64,000 nt of DNA from Sciurus carolinensis. Its lineage: Eukaryota; Chordata; Mammalia; Rodentia; Sciuridae. The stretch is from NCBI RefSeq assembly GCF_902686445.1, contig NC_062223.1:57995998-58059997 (forward strand). Direction: 5' to 3'. Below the pieces are notes generated by a model. The model had not been told where the DNA came from. It saw nothing but the letters and a program-made list of their open reading frames with translations, and did no database searches. Numbering within the stretch: position 1 is the stretch's first letter; each line of letters starts with the position of its first letter. Position numbers and translations under genes: made by a program. Shown here piece after piece: positions 62,029 through 64,000 of this stretch.

Positions 62029-62628
62029 GAAGAGATGAGGAGCCTGGATCCAACCATCTCAGCCTGGAGGACAGAAGCCACACCAACCAAAGGAAGTTAT
62101 GAGGACCTTCCCCCAACTGATGAAATGACTAATCTGATTCCACAACTGTTGACCTTCATCATTTCCATTTGGGCAGGCAGGAAATGCATCTGTGCTCTGG
62201 CTTTTGGGCTTATGCACGCACGCATAGAAATGCACTTTACACCTATATGCTAAACCTGGCTACTACTGACTTTCTCCTTCTCTGCCTCTATATTACTGTT
62301 TACCTGATAGAATTTATCAAAAACATCCTTCACATTCACATCTTTACCTATAATATCATACGAACTTGGATAATAATTTTCTACATTGCAGACCTGAGCA
62401 TACTCAGTGCTATTAGCACTGAGCACTGCCTGTCAGACCTATGGCCCATTTAGTACCACTGACATCACCCAAGACACACATCATCTATCATATGTGCCCT
62501 GCTCTGGGCTCATCCATGCTTCTGAGCATCCTGGAGAGGGCCTATTGATTTCATCTCAAAAAGCTGAAGATAGTTATAAAAATGTTGATTTTATTATAAG
62601 GCATGACTTTTTTTTTTTTAATTTGTGG
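62029..62628 (+). pseudogene. MRGPRX-like pseudogene of unit B3
   Basis: The start ATG (62035) and first codons match B1. TM1 has a net 2-base loss near 62165 and a 4-base gain near 62217. The frame resumes through TM2-TM3 to E-H-C (His codon 62424-62426) and a stop at the Trp of the family WPIW motif (TAG 62451-62453). TM4-like text continues. At about 62624 the sequence jumps to the B1 3' flank: everything from TM5 through the 3' UTR is deleted, with TGTGG shared at both B1 breakpoints. No receptor can be made. Confidence 0.85.
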
Positions 62629-62905
62629 CATGTATAGGGACAGAGATCTTGAGCTTGCTAGATTATAGGTTTCCAAACACATGGAGTCAAGGACACCTGG
62701 ATTCTCAAGCTGAACCCATGATTAAATTGGGTGACATCCTCACCCTAATTAATCCAAGCAGGTACTAAGTTTATTGAATTCCCATATCTGAATCTTATGA
62801 CATTTGTGAACTGGAATTTGTTTTTCAGAATAAGACAGAGGTTTTTGACTCACTGTGGACATGGACTAAAGGACATGGCATGTGAGGCAGGCAGCCTCAG
62901 AAGTA
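62629..62905 (+). other. 3' flank of unit B3
   Basis: Matches 6853-7130 and 35575-35870. Confidence 0.5.
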
Positions 62906-63625
62906 GACAACATTTGACCTTTGACTTTTTGGCACTGGTTTGTTTCACTTAGCATATTCATGTACAGATTCACCCACTGATTGTCAAATGCCATAGAGTC
63001 ATTCTTATAGCTGAATAATATTCCATTGTGTATATGTACCATATTTTCTTTATTCATTCATCTGTTGAGGAGCAACTGGGTTGACTCCAAAACTTGACTG
63101 TTGTGAATTGTGCTGCTGTACACGTTGATGTTGCTGCATCACAATAGTATTCTGATTTTAAATCCTTGGTTATATACTGAGAAGTGGAATAGCTGGATCA
63201 TGTGGTAGTTCCATGACTAGTTTTTTGAAGAATTTCCATACTGATATGTGGAAGCTACTCCATATAGCAGCATGGAGGCAGTTATTAGAACCATCACTGG
63301 AGGAGACAAAGGGGAATGAAGGGAAGGCAGGGTGAATGGGATAGGAAAAGACAGTGAAATGAATCTGACCTAACATTCCTGTGTACATATATAAATATAC
63401 CCCAATGGAACCCACCATTGTAAATATCCACAAGACACTAATTTTTATAAAACTATAACCAAAGAGCAGAAAGATCAGAAGAGTAGAGGGAAAGGAATGG
63501 GAAGTGGGAAGAAGGGAGGGGAAGGGGAAATAGGGAGACTGAAATAGAACAAATTATATTCCATGATTTTATAATTATGTCAAAATGAACCCTATTGTCA
63601 TGTATAACTGCAAAGAACCAATAAA
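62906..63625. mobile_element. Pre-duplication twin-primed L1, copy behind B3
   Basis: Inverted L1 at 62906-63240 is followed by the sense 3' UTR at 63240-63620, ending 'gtcatgtataactgcaaagaaccaataaaaa'. It is the best preserved 3' end of the three copies. Confidence 0.75.
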
Positions 63626-64000
63626 AAGCAGTCTGTGTCTCCACTGCATGGCTATAATCACAGTGACCATATACTCTTCAACTTACGTGATTTGTACCTT
63701 GACTCAGGAGATAGTGTGTTATATATTGGGACTCAATATTGTTCATACACCAAAACTCACATAAAAATAGTGTATTTTAAAAAAAATTTTTGCTTTTCTT
63801 TGGGAGATTAGCAGAGTGTAAAAGAATTGTTCTCCTTAGTGATCTGGTATAACTGGTGTAATCCTCCCAGCATGCAAACACAGACTTAGAGGTAAGTGTG
63901 CAAGATTTCACTAGCAAATGTTGTTGTGGTGGCCAGTAGATAGGAAGTCTCCTTGAAATACTCGGAATTTGAACTGATAATTCTACCATTAACTAGCATG
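63626..64000. other. Sequence after unit B3
   Basis: 63626-63690 matches 11535-11600 and 36550-36590, so the array continues. The rest holds no ORF or repeat that I recognise. Confidence 0.35.

Noticed and set aside
1..64000. A previously undescribed multi-gene system
   Set aside because: Apart from the receptor array and transposable elements I found no clustered unknown ORFs with conserved frames or shared regulation.

Overview
The window is mammalian genomic DNA, most likely from a squirrel-family rodent. It is AT-rich and CpG-poor, with long introns and intergenic space and no operons. About half of it is interspersed repeats: many L1 copies with one recognisable 3' end, tRNA-derived ID SINEs, a B1-dID-type dimeric SINE, MaLR LTRs, a gamma-type endogenous retrovirus and a Tigger1 DNA transposon. 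The B1-dID and ID combination and the L1 3' end point to Sciuridae (inference). The only recognisable host gene family is MRGPRX-type Mas-related G-protein-coupled receptors, the itch, nociceptor and mast-cell receptors.

Layout. The locus is a decayed tandem array of two alternating paralogous units, called A and B here. B units (B1 1-7130, B2 about 29600-35870, B3 about 56500-62900) each hold a TATA box, a short non-coding exon 1, an intron of roughly 3.5-4.3 kb and a single coding exon. B1 carries the only intact gene (5148-6143, 331 aa). B2 and B3 are pseudogenes with different lesions. A units (A2 23745-28700, A3 48436-56480, fragment A1 12300-13738) hold a more diverged MRGPR pseudogene: a 5' stub in A2 and a longer relic in A3. 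A B fragment (B', 15245-15705) is stranded between L1s.

Repeats between units. A twin-primed (half-inverted) L1 follows every B copy, so it predates the duplication. Later insertions differ between copies and help to date them: a nested L1 in B1 with a target-site duplication, an ID in A2 with a perfect 15-bp duplication and an empty site in A3, a B1-dID SINE in A3, and a MaLR internal plus LTR insertion in B3. Between B2 and A3 an old plus-strand L1 has been interrupted by an LTR, a second twin-primed L1, an approximately 5-kb endogenous retrovirus on the minus strand (40816-45839) and an LTR-less env-tail fragment. 15706-22590 is L1, LTR and Tigger1.

Function. There is one candidate working product, an MRGPRX-like receptor. 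Its TM3 motif, E-R-C in relatives, reads E-C-C, and two further arginines expected in intracellular loop 2 are also gone. It may therefore be signalling-impaired, a very recent pseudogene, or a receptor with altered coupling. I found no non-canonical biological system. The most interesting material is this receptor, the history of its paralogues, and a chimeric retroviral element lacking pol.
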